Below, piece after piece: positions 32,750 to 44,242 of a DNA stretch of 64,000 bases. The stretch spans positions 186,001-250,000 of the forward strand of contig WHUX01000033.1 of the NCBI GenBank assembly GCA_015179025.1, read 5' to 3'. The notes under the pieces were generated by a model. It was not told where the DNA came from and did no database searches. It saw only the letters and a program-made list of their open reading frames with translations. Numbering within the stretch: the first letter of the stretch is position 1; the number at the start of each line of letters is the position of its first letter. The position numbers were made by a program, and so were the translations under genes. The stretch comes from Terfezia claveryi (Eukaryota; Ascomycota; Pezizomycetes; Pezizales; Pezizaceae).

Positions 32750-35700
32750 ATGTCTTCCGAAGCAGGACCATCAAGGCAACCACGAACCCGTTCGAGAGTT
32801 CACCAAAATCAGCCTGATAGCGAAGAAGAAATCCTCGAAACTGTTGTACTCTCACAACCACAACCTCTAGCTATTCCACAACCACAACCTCTAGCTCCTG
32901 AAGCTACACCACCCCAAGTTCAACCGGCTTCAGCGCTTGCTGCACAAGCACCGCAAGCGGCAGTACCTATTCCTGTCAATCGGGACTTCAGGTCTAGTAT
33001 TAAGCTAGAAAAGCTAGCAATTCTTGAAGGCGCAAAGAACTATGATCTTTGGTTACAACAGATGCTGATGATCTTTGACGCTCTAGAAGCTACACAAGTA
33101 GTTGTCAACGGCTATATTCCTCCGCTCACAGCAACAGCTGCCGAAATAACACATCATAAGCATATAGAGACAGAATCTCTTCTGCTCCTTATTCAAGTTG
33201 TTTCGCAGAAAATCATGCTGCAGATTGGTAGGCATAGGTCTGCAAATAAGATCTGGCATTATCTCCGCAAAACATACTACAAAGATACCCCGCTGTCCTT
33301 TGTACATGAGATTCATGCCTTTAATTCGCTTGCTTCCACACTTGATACCTCGCAATCAATTTCTCAGTTCATTGACACTTTTGAGATTCGATGGATGCGG
33401 TTGCACCAATTGACCTCGAATGCACGTCCTGGCAGCTTCAAGGCTGTGTATAGGACTTTGCTAGAACTTGAAGAAGCTAAGCGCAAATATCTCCTCGCTT
33501 CCTTAGTCACTCACTACCCCAATGTGGTAGATAACCTGACTACTAAGGAAAATCTCTCGTATGATGATTTGAAGGAGAGGCTAGTAGGTCTAGCGATCAA
33601 TAACCAACTCTCTAGCTACAATGGTGGAAACCAGACCAACACGGCGCTACTAGCCAACGGTCGCCCGAATAAGGCTAGAAGGAAGAAATTTGCGCAATCC
33701 CAGCAACAAGCCACAAAATCTCAATCCCAGCAAGCTTCATAAGCTTCGTAAGCCTCTGCAGATCCAGGCACTCGGTCTTGTACCTACTGCAAACGACACG
33801 GACATCGATTCAAAGGTCATGTCTAGCAAGATTGCTGGAAGCTAAAACATGACCAAGCTAGTAAGAAACAAATAGCACAGCCCCAAGCTGCTGTTGCTCA
33901 AGTTGCGCAAGCCTCCGTTTCTGAAGCTCAAGTTGCACAAGCCTCCATTTCTCAAGCGCTTGTCTCCCAACAACTCGATCCCTCCGGTTTTGTCTCTGAA
34001 TCTATTCAGACCAACCCACAGGTTAGTACAATATACACCTGGAAACTAGACACATGTGCAACAGCTCACATGACATCTGATATAGGTCATTTCTACCACA
34101 TCTACCCGCATTACGGAGTTGTGAAGGTTGGGGGTAACAACCTCCTTCCTGTCGAAGGGAAAGGCACTGTGATAATACATGCCTCTCTACCCAACAATAC
34201 AATCAACCGTCTGTTCTTAAAGGATGTGTTATATGTGTCTACTCTAAGTCATAGTCTGTTTGCCTGGGATATCGTTAAGTTTAAGGTTGTTATGGTCGCT
34301 AGGGATAATGTTATTCATATTTTTAATAAAAGTGATCTTCAGACTCCAATCTTAGTTGCAGACATTAGGGACAAGCTTCTCTGGTTACGAGAAACTGCGA
34401 ATTCGCAACCTCATATAAGCCCTGTGAGCAGCTCTAATGCTCATACCGGCCTTATGAGCTCTTCGCTTACTTTGCAATCTCATATAAGCCCTGTGAGCAG
34501 CTCTAATGCTCATACCAGCCTTATGAGCTCTTCGCTTACTTCGCAACCTCTTATAAGCCCTATGAGCTCTTCGCTTACTTTACAAAGCCCTATGAGCTCT
34601 AATGCTCATACCAGCCTTATGAGCTCTTTATTGGCTTCGCCATCTTATATAAGCCCTGTGAGCAATACTAATGCTTATATCAGCCTTATGAGCTCAGCTT
34701 CGAGCTCCAACACTCAATTAGCCTCTCCAGCCAATGCTCAATTAGCCTCTCCGGCCAATGCTCAATTAGCCTCTCCGGCCAACGCTCAATTAGCTATTAG
34801 CCATGCAAGCTCTTCTTCCTACATTCATTGGCATACTGCATTCGGGCATGCAGCTAAGCTCAATCCATCTGCATATGTGGACGGAGAGCTCATACCCAAG
34901 GCACCAGCCAACTTCGCATGCAATGCATGTATTATGTCAAAATCAACTAATAATACCCCATTCGCTCTTTCTCATACTCGCTCTACTAGGGCATTTGAAC
35001 TCATACATAGCGATCTAAGTGGCAAGCAGCCTATCGCATCTTATAGTAACTCTTTCTATTACATCACGTTTATAGACGATTTTACCTGCATGGCATAGAT
35101 GCACTATCTAATAGCCAAATCCGATGCAAACCAAATGATTATTGATTTTATCACCTTTATCCAAAGGCAGTTCAATACCACTATTCTGGCTGTTTTAACT
35201 GATAACGGTGGAGAATATATCAAGGTTGATACTTACTTTAAACAACAAGGCATACACCATATAAGGACACCACCTTATTCTCATGAATCGAATGGTGTTG
35301 CGGAACGTTTTAACTACACAATACAGACAATGGTCAGAGGCATGCTCACTAATATCTCAGATAAGAGGTTGTGGGCGGAAGCATGCTCAACCGCTGTTTA
35401 TTTGAAGAATCGCCTTCCACATTCACATCTCCAAGGGATAACACCCTATGAAGCCCTATATAAGGCAAAACCATCAATTAGTCATTTACACCCTTTTGGA
35501 CAGCATTGCTTTGCTCACATCTACGAGGAAAATAGACCAAGTGGCAGCAAGCTTCTCCCACGGGCAGAAAGTGCGATATTTGTTGGTTATACGGACAGTA
35601 CTTCTATATATAGGATACAGCTTAAAAACAAGCACATTAAGACAATAAGAGCAGCTCTTTGCTCATTCTTACCAGCAAGCAATCAAGCAAGCTTACCAGC

Positions 35701-37609
35701 GAGCTTACCAGCAAGCAATTAAGCAAGCTTACCAGCGAGCTTACCAGCGAGCAATCAAGCAAGCTTACCAGCGAGCTTACCAGCGAGCAATCAAGCAAGC
35801 TTACTAGCGAGCTTACCCGCAAGCAATCAAGCAAGCTTACCAGCGAGCTTACCAGCGAGCAATCAAGCAAGCTTACTAGCAAGCTTACCAGCGAGCTTAC
35901 AAGCAAGCAATCAACCAAGCTTACCAAGCTTGAGGTATGACCTTAGGCCACGGAAAAAGGCTAAAATTGCTGTTATTGCTGAAAACTTGCCAACAGATGC
36001 TGAAGCTCGAACAAGCGACCCTACCCAGCTACCCAAGGCAATCCCATATGAGCTAGCTTTGCTTGCCGCCAACATTACCAATGAACCCAGAACTTACTTA
36101 CAAGCTTCTAAAGGGCCCGATGCCCCTAAATGGTATGCGGCAATGCAAGCAGAGCTGCAAGCTTTAGCTGACCAAAACATCTGGGACGTTGTGCCTAAAC
36201 CCTCTAACCGCAATATTGTTGGTTCCAAATGGGTATACAAAATAAAGCGCGATGCTGCTGGCAATATCAGCCAGTATAAAGCAAGGTTGGTAGCACAAGG
36301 GTATTCTCAGCAACCCGGTACGGATTTTGATGAGGTTTTTGCTCCAGTCGTCAGATATGACTCACTGCGCTTGCTCATTGCCCTATCAATATGCTCAAAC
36401 TGGCCAAAACCAGACCAGCTTGATATCAAGGGCGCATTCCTATATGGCTATCTTAATGAAGAAGTCTATATGCGTCTTCCTCCTGGTTTCTTCGAAGTTC
36501 AGCTGGACTCATGTGCTCTATTAAAACGATCTATATATGGACTAAAACAAAGTCCAAGGCAGTGGTATGCTAGGCTGACTGGCTTCCTCATACCGCTGGG
36601 CTACAAAGCAACCAACTTTGACCCTTACGTCTTAGTACATACCAGTCATAATATCATTATCGCAATCTATATTGATGATATTACTATATTTGGATCCAGT
36701 CCACTTAGACAGGAGCTAAAGGAATCGCTAAAGAGAGAATTCGATCTCAGCGATATGGGCCCTCTAAACTGGTTGCTTGGGATTCAAATAGAATGGCAAC
36801 ATCAAGATTCGGTGACCTTGTCCCAACACACATATATAGACCAATTACTGGCGAAATTTGGGATGGACTCTTGCAACCCGGTCGTTCTTCCTCTCAATCC
36901 TCACTACAAGCTGGTAAAGGCTGATGAAGGAGACAATGATCTTGCTGATGTCTCCCTATACCAGCAAATTATAGGCTCTCTAATGTACCTTGTGATTGGC
37001 ACACGACCTGATTTGGCATATACGGTCTTGGCACTCTCTTAATTCTCTTCGAAGCCGACAACAGCTCATATGGGGGCACTCAAGCAAGTCTTGCGATACC
37101 TCAAAGGCACTCGCAACCTTAAGCTTTCATATACCCCAAACCCTATTCATTTAGCTGGCTTCTCAGATGCAGATTATGCAGGTGATCGATCTGACCGAAA
37201 ATCTACCACGGGCTACATCTTCCAGATAGCAACTAACACCATTTGCTGGCGGGCTATTAAACAGCGCTGTGTCGCTACTTCCACAGTCGAAGCCGAATAC
37301 ATTGCTCTCTCAACAACCGCCAAGCACCATGTATGGCTTCAGTCTGCTCTGAATGAGCTCAGAATTACTGCCCCAGCCGCCCTAAGCGCTGATAACGATG
37401 GCTCTATTGATCTGACATCTAATCCTCGAATCAGTGATAAGAGCAAACACATCGAAGTGGCTTATCATCATGTGCGAGACCTTGTTGAGTCTGGGAAACT
37501 CACGGTCCTATACGTTCCTAGCCATGATAATTTAGCTGACTTATGCACTAAACCATTTCCCCAGCCACGACTCTCTTTGCTAAGAGATCTCGTCCTAGGC
37601 AAGTCATAA
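32750..37609 (+). pseudogene. copia gag-pol polyprotein, one frame with six in-frame stops
   Basis: A single frame of 1620 codons with no frameshift. Gag occupies residues 1-330. A zinc knuckle (CTYCKRHGH...CW) lies near 342-362 and a protease motif LDTCATAHMT near 433. The integrase zinc-binding region (HTAFGHAAKL...CNACIMS) is at about 694-730, and the core acidic residues are in HSDLSG (35012), TDNGGEY (35201) and NGVAER (35303). A PASN/ASLP repeat hinge lies at 35668-35935. Reverse transcriptase follows (KARLVAQGYSQ, QLDIKGAFLYGYLNEEVYM, YIDDI near 36670), then RNase H (FSDADYAGDRSDRKSTTGY; EAEYIALS). Stops: TAA 33740, TAA 33749, TAG 33824, TAG 35096, TAA 35720, TAA 37040. The local contexts (QAS repeats; SNQAS units) suggest Gln codons for most and Trp for 35096. 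Confidence 0.9.
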
Positions 37610-37766
37610 AAAAAAAAAAACAATCAAATTCAACACTCTTTTCCCTATACATATTTTTTTTCCATATCCATGGTTTTTTATAGGTTTTTTAATGAGGTTG
37701 ACTTGATTGCGTACATTTAGGAAGATAGGAGGGGCTTGAGTCTAGCAAGTATGAGCTGAGGAGGGG

Positions 37767-38244
37767 TGTTAGTGATTGAATGCCGTACATTCATTCATTC
37801 CGCCCATGCCTTGCTATTCCACACGCAGCGACCTTCGGCCTGCAGATCTTATGGCAAGCAACGGCCTTCTCAGGCATTGCGTGCTTCGGCCTTCACAGGC
37901 ATTGCGTGCTTCGGCCTTCACATGCATTGCGTGCTCTGGCCTGCAGATCATATGGCAAGCATCGGCCTTCACAGGCATTGCGTGCTTCGGCCTTCACAGG
38001 CATTGCGTGCTACTCATATGTCCTTCTTCTTCTTCACTTTCTTATGTACGTTCATTCATGTATATATATCTCGTTCATTTCCTGTTGGATAGAGGAGAAG
38101 AATCACATCACAACGCATCTCTTCGCTGCAATACAGCTCTCACTTCTTCATATCTCTACGTGACAATCTCACTTCGCTCATTCGTATTATCCTTCAGTGG
38201 ACATTTGGATCTCACTGCTGCACTTCCCTCCTTTATCACTCAAA
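37767..38244 (+). repeat. 3' LTR of the copia element
   Basis: Reads as identical to the 5' LTR, and the reading frames in both LTRs give the same peptides. Flanked by the TCCAT duplication on its outer side. Confidence 0.92.
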
Positions 38245-40312
38245 TCCATTACCTCCGCCACTGGCTATTGCTGTCCATTACCTCCCCCGCTGGCTATTGC
38301 TGTCCCTTACCTCCCCCGCTGGCTAATGCTGTCCCTTACCTCCCCCGCTGGCTAATGGCTAATGCTGTCCATTACCTTCCCCGCTGGCTAATGCTGTCCG
38401 TTACCTCCCCCGCTGGCTAATGCTGTCCGTTACCTCCCCCGCTGGCTAATGCTGTCTGTTACCTCCCCCGCTGGCTAATGCTGTCCATTGCCTCCCCCGC
38501 TGGCTAATGCTGTCCGTTACCTCCCCCGCTAGCTAATGCTGTCCCTTACCTCCCCCGCTGGCTAATGCTGTTCCTTACCTCCCCCGCTGGCTAATGCTGT
38601 CCATTACCTCCCCCGCTGGCTAATGCTGTCCATTGCCTCCCCCGCTGGCTAATGCTGTCCATTACCTCCCCCGCTAGCTAATGCTATCCCTTACCTCCCC
38701 CGCTGGCTAATGCTGTCCATTACCTCCCCCGCTGGCTATTGCTGTCCATTACCTCCCCCGCTGGCTAATGCTGTTCCTTACCTCCCCCGCTGGCTAATGC
38801 TGTCCATTACCTCCCCCGCTGGCTAATGCTGTCCATTACCTCCGCCGCTGGCTAATGCTGTCCCTTACCTCCCCCGCTGGCTAATGCTGTCCATTACCTC
38901 CCCCGCTGGCTAATGCTGTCCATTACCTCCCCCGCTGGCTATTGCTGTCCATTACCTCCCCCGCTGGCTAATGCTGTTCCTTACCTCCCCCGCTGGCTAA
39001 TGCTGTCCATTACCTCCCCCGCTGGCTATTGCTGTCCATTACCTCCCCCGCTGGCTAATGCTGTTCCTTACCTCCCCCGCTGGCTAATGCTGTCCATTAC
39101 CTCCCCCGCTGGCTATTGCTGTCCATTACCTCCCCCGCTGGCTAATGCTGTCCGTTACCTCCCCCGCTGGCTAATGCTGTCCATTACCTCCCCCGCTGGC
39201 TAATGCTGTCCCTTACCTCCCCCGCTAGCTAATGCTGTCCGTTACCTCCCCCGCTGGCTAATGCTGTCCATTACCTCCCCCGCTGGCTAATGCTGTCCCT
39301 TACCTCCCCCGCTAGCTAATGCTGTCCCTTACCTCCCCCGCTGGCTAATGCTGTCCATTGCCTCCCCCGCTGGCTAATGCTGTCCCTTACCTCCCCCGCT
39401 GGCTAATGCTGTCCGTTACCTCCCCCGCTGGCTAATGCTGTCCATTGCCTCCCCCGCTGGCTAATGCTGTCCCTTACCTCCCCCGCTGGCTAATGCTGTC
39501 CATTGCCTCCCCCGCTAGCTAATACTGTCCCTTACCTCCCCCGCTGGCTAATGCTGTCCCTTACCTCCCCCACTGGCTAATGCTGTCTATTACCTCCGCC
39601 ACTGCCTATTGCTGTCCATTACCTCCCCCGCTGGCTAATACTGTCCATTACCTCCCCCACTGGCTATTGCTGTCCATTACCTCCCCCGCTGGCTAATGCT
39701 GTTCCTTACCTCCTCCGCTGGCTAATGCTGTCCATTACCTCCCCCGCTGGCTAATGCTGTCCATTACCTCCGCCGCTGGCTAATGCTGTCCCTTACCTCC
39801 CCCGCTGGCTAATGCTGTCCATTGCCTCCCCGCTAGCTAATGCTGTCCCTTACCTCCCCCGCTGGCTAATGCTGTCCATTGCCTCCCCTGCTGGCTAATG
39901 CTGTCCCTTATCTCCCCCGCTGGCTAATGCTGTCCGTTACCTCCCCCGCTGGCTAATGCTGTCCATTGCCTCCCCCGCTGGCTAATGCTGTCCCTTACCT
40001 CCCCTGCTGGCTAATGCTGTCCCTTATCTCCCCCGCTGGCTAATACTGTCCATTACCTCCCCCACTGGCTATTGCTGTCCATTGCCTCCCCCGCTGGCTA
40101 ATGCTGTCCCTTACCTCCCCCGCTAGCTAATGCTGTCCATTGCCTCCCCCGCTAGCTAATGCTGTCCCTTACCTCCCCCGCTGGCTAATGCTGTCCGTTA
40201 CCTCCCCCGCTGGCTAATGCTGTCCATTGCCTCCCCCGCTGGCTAATGCTGTCCCTTACCTCCCCCGCTGGCTAATGCTGTCCATTGCCTCCCCCACTAG
40301 CTAATGCTGTCC
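38245..40312. repeat. 29-bp minisatellite, right part of left arm (about 71 units)
   Basis: Same unit and sub-variants as 31081-32226. Higher-order blocks (for example GGCTATTGC-containing doublets around 38720-39120) repeat, showing recent amplification of multi-unit segments. Confidence 0.95.
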
Positions 40313-40929
40313 TAATACTGGATATATCGCAGGCCTGATATCCAGCTGGAGAAGGGGCGAATATGGGGTATATTGCAGGCCGAATATCTAGCTAGAGAAT
40401 GGGTGAATATGGTATTGCCGGCGGTACATCAAGCTGTGGAAGGTGTGAATATTGGATATATCGGACGTGGCGAGTTCAGGGTAAACCCAGTGCTCATGCC
40501 GCAGGCCGAATATCCAGCTAGAGCAGGGGCGAATATGGGGTATATTGCAGGCGGAATATCCAGCTAGAGAAGGGGTGAATATTGGGTATATTGCAGGCTG
40601 AGTAGGGAAGGCATGAATATTACCGGTTGTTTATCCAGCTTGAGTCGGCACGAATATTGAGTATACTGCAGGTTGTTTATCCAGCCGGAGAAAGGTACGA
40701 ATATGGAGTATATTGCAGGCTGAATAAGGAGCTCAGGCAACCCATGAGTCCGCTGCCTAGATCACACCCCTTTACTTGTCATTATCTCCTGGCATGTCAG
40801 CAGTAGCTACCCAAAACAGCTGCTAGCGTGTGCGTGATGCAGGTTGATCTTGCAGAAGGCACAACTATTGGTCCCATTTATTCCCAATATAGTAACATGT
40901 AATACGGGACTTTCCGTTGTTATTCAAAT
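40313..40929. repeat. Inner left foldback arm
   Basis: ~45-bp units (GGGGTATATTGCAGGC type) to about 40740, then unique sequence (CACACCCCTTTACTTGTCAT, CATCACGC-type) mirrored at 41237-41865. The right copy has an extra CGGTAGGG at the inner end. Confidence 0.75.
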
Positions 40930-41236
40930 AAAAATCTGCAATTCTTAAAGAGGCAATTGCCAGATTCATACCTATTTTGTGCGGCCGGTTATATATATCT
41001 TGCTCATATCAAAATACATACCATTGCTATCTATGGTTATATACCTATATCCCTTTCTAGCTATTATATATAATAGGAAATATATATATATTGCAGGCTT
41101 CATTATATACATATTCATATATATTTGGTAGTGAGTATGTTACCTAGGTATAGTGAGATTCTTCTTATAAGTATTATTATTTGGAAGGATAATAGTAACT
41201 GCTCAGTGAGTTAAGTCAACGAAGAGCCAGTTGGAA
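40930..41236. other. Foldback centre, AT-rich, non-coding
   Basis: About 300 bp between the arms, rich in TATATA words, with no frame of note. A short loop between long inverted arms is what a foldback structure needs. Confidence 0.6.
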
Positions 41237-41865
41237 TAACAACCCTACCGAACGGAAAGTCCCGTATTACACGTTACTGTATTGGGAATAAATGGGACCA
41301 ACAGTTGTGCCTTCTGCAAGATCAACCTGCATCACGCACACGCTAGCAGCTGTTTTGGGTAGCTACTGCCGACATGCCAGGAGATAATGACAAGTAAAGG
41401 GGTGTGATCTAGGCAGCGGACTCATGGGTTGCCTGAGCTCCTTATTCAGCCTGCAATATACTCCATATTCGTACCTTTCCCCAGGTGGATAAACAACCTG
41501 CAGTATACTCAATATTCGTGCCGACTCAAGCTGGATAAACAACCGGTAATATTCATGCCTTCCCTACTCAGCCTGCAATATACCCAATATTCACCCCTTC
41601 TCTAGCTGGATATTCCGCCTGCAATATACCCCATATTCGCCCCTGCTCTAGCTGGATATTCGGCCTGCGGCATGAGCACTGGGTTTACCCTGAACTCGCC
41701 ACGTCCGATATATCCAATATTCACACCTTCTACAGCTTGATGTACCGCCGGCAATATACCCCATATTCACCCATTCTCTAGCTAGATATTCGGCCTGCAA
41801 TATACCCCATATTCGCCCCTTCTCCAGCTGGATATCAGGCCTGCGATATATCCAGTATTAGGACA

Positions 41866-43070
41866 GCATTAGCTAGTGGGGGAGGCAATGGACAGCATTA
41901 GCCAGCGGGGGAGGTAAGGGACAGCATTAGCCAGCGGGGAGGCAATGGACAGCATTAGCCAGCGGGGGAGGTAAGGGACAGCATTAGCTAGCGGGGGAGG
42001 CAATGGACAGCATTAGCCAGCGGGGGAGGTAAGGGACAGCATTAGCCAGCGGCGGAGGTAATGGACAGCATTAGCCAGCGGGGGAGGTAATGGACAGCAT
42101 TAGCCAGCGGGGGAGGTAAGGGACAGCATTAGCCAGCGGGGGAGGTAACGGACAGCATTAGCTAGCGGGGGAGGTAATGGACAGCATTAGCCAGCGGGGG
42201 AGGTAAGGGACAGCATTAGCCAGCGGGGGAGGCAATGGACAGCATTAGCCAGCGGGGGAGGTAAGGGACAGCATTAGCTAGCGGGGGAGGCAATGGACAG
42301 CATTAGCCAGCGGGGGAGGTAATGGACAGCATTAGCCAGCGGGGGAGGTAAGGGATAGCATTAGCCAGCAGGGGAGGCAATGGACAGCATTAGCCAGCGG
42401 GGGAGGTAAGGGACACCATTAGCTAGCGGGGGAGGCAATGGACAGCATTAGCCAGCGGGGGAGGTAAGGGACAGCATTAGCCAGCGGGGGAGGTAATGGA
42501 CAGCATTAGCCATTAGCGGAGGTAAGGGACAGCATTAGCCAGCGGGGAGGTAAGGGATAGCATTAGCCAGCGGGGGAGGTAATGGACAGCATTAGCCAGC
42601 GGGGGGGTAATGGACAGCATTAGCCAGCGGGGGAGGTAAGGAACAGCATTAGCCAGCGGGGGAGGTAATGGACAGCAATAGCCAGTGGCGGAGGTAATGG
42701 ACAGCATTAGCCAGCGGGGGAGGTAAGGGACAGCATTAGCCAGCGGGGGAGGCAATGGACAGCATTAGCCAGCGGGGGAGGTAACGGACAGCATTAGCCA
42801 GCGGGGGAGGTAAGGAACAGCATTAGCCAGCGGAGGAGGTAAGGAACAGCATTAGCCAGCGGGGGAGGTAAGGGACAGCATTAGCCAGCGGAGGAGGTAA
42901 GGAACAGCATTAGCCAGCGGGGGAGGCAATGGACAGCATTAGCCAGCGGGGGAGGTAACGGACAGCATTAGCCAGCGGGGGAGGTAAGGAACAGCATTAG
43001 CCAGCGGGGGAGGTAAGGAACAGCATTAGCCAGCGGGGGAGGTAAGGGACAGCATTAGCCAGCGGGGGAG
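41866..43070. repeat. 29-bp minisatellite, right foldback arm (about 41 units)
   Basis: Inverted copy of the left array: GGTAATGGACAGCATTAGCC + AGCGGGGGA. Clearly shorter than the left array (about 110 units), so the arms have diverged in copy number although the flanking arm sequence has not. Confidence 0.93.
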
Positions 43071-44242
43071 GAAAGGGTGGATATTCAGCCTGCGGTACAT
43101 GCAATATTCGCTCCTTCCTCAGCTGTATATTCGGCCTGCAATATACCCCATATTCGCCCTTTCTCCAGCTTGATGTACCGACCACAATATACCCAATATT
43201 TGCCCTTTCTCCAGCTGGATATTTGGCTTGCAGCGTATCCACCGCATTTACCCTGAACTGGCCAACCCCGATATATCTAATATTCACGCATTCACCAGCT
43301 TGATGTGCCGCCTGCAATATACCCAATCTCGCCAACATGTAAGTCTTCTTTCTCTCACTCCATGTAGGAGGGAAGAGTCTAATATAGACCCTGAATTGCA
43401 GGCACATGCGGATGCGGATACACATGCTAACATAGACCCCCTGATTGCCGGCTCATGTAGACGCGGATATCCAGGCTAATAGAGACCCCCCCCCGATTGC
43501 CGGCACATGTGGGTGCAGATATCCAGGCTTTAAGGAGCCCTCAATTGCAGGCTCATGTGGACATGGATATCTAGGCTAATATAGACCCCGAATTGCAGGC
43601 TCATATGGGGCAGCACGTACTAGCGGCGGAGGAAAGGTACGAACTAGTGGCATAGGGGGCAGCACAACTTAGCGGCGGAGGGAAGGGGCAGGGGAAGGAG
43701 TAGGATGAACCAGCCGCACTTCCGTGTATATATATATCCTCCAGTTTAGCTACCTTCTGTTAATTAAGCAAGCCTTCATAATAAGATTATCTTGAGCCTA
43801 CTTATCCGTATGCCTATATTCTATATTCACTGTGAATCCCGATGAGACGTAGCCTGCGTTCAGGGTTTTTTCTATTCTTTTTTATTTTATTTATATTTTG
43901 CCTGTCGCATTCTGTTTTTTAATTTATTTCGATTGGTTTGTTTACTGGTGTGGTGATAATTAAGTCATATTTTGGGGTTGTTTATTTGTTGGTGCAGTCA
44001 TTGTTTTGTATGCAATGTGGATGGTGATAATTATTTTGTATGCAACGTTTATAGAGCATTTCGTTCGACTGATGCATGCGACGGTGAAAAGGTGAATGGG
44101 CTGGGCTAGTCTGGGCCCACTGCTGGATGGGCCGGTCACTAGTGCCAAAGCTGGGTGGGTCGTCCCACCCAGCTATAGCGTCCCACAGGTGTATGGGACG
44201 TCCCACACGTGGGCGGGACGCACCGCTCTATGGGACAGAACA

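Larger units (their letters stand above)
32227..38244 (+). mobile_element. Ty1/copia LTR retrotransposon, 6018 bp, recent insertion
   Basis: Two 478-bp LTRs (32227-32704 and 37767-38244) show no difference that I can see. The 5-bp target duplication TCCAT lies at 32222-32226 and 38245-38249. Termini are TGTTAGTGA...TCACTCAAA, an imperfect inverted repeat. A polypurine tract GAGGAGGGG abuts the 3' LTR (37758-37766). The internal region holds one gag-pol frame in copia order (integrase before reverse transcriptase). It is inserted in the 29-bp minisatellite of the foldback element, so it is the younger insertion. Confidence 0.93.
29911..44242. mobile_element. 14.3-kb foldback-type element with long tandem-repeat-filled inverted arms
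   Basis: The ends TGTTCTGTCCCATAGAGCGG (29911) and CCGCTCTATGGGACAGAACA (to 44242) are exact inverted copies. The outer ~1.17 kb of each arm (29911-31080 and 43075-44242) are almost identical by eye. Inside each come a 29-bp minisatellite and then ~0.6 kb of matching inner arm (40313-40929 and 41237-41865), around a ~0.3-kb AT-rich centre (40930-41236). No transposase frame is seen; frames in the arms are repeat translations. Long inverted arms built of sub-repeats with a small centre match foldback elements (FB/Galileo-like). Without the nested copia it is about 8.3 kb. Ends are flanked by NLR gene halves; no clean target duplication is visible. Confidence 0.8.

Noticed and set aside
35637..35927. 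96-codon minus-strand Leu/Ser/Val frame
   Set aside because: Antisense shadow of the PASN/ASLP repeat hinge in the copia polyprotein.
31081..43070. CRISPR-like appearance of regularly spaced repeats
   Set aside because: The units are head-to-tail with no unique spacers, in a eukaryotic genome; this is a minisatellite.
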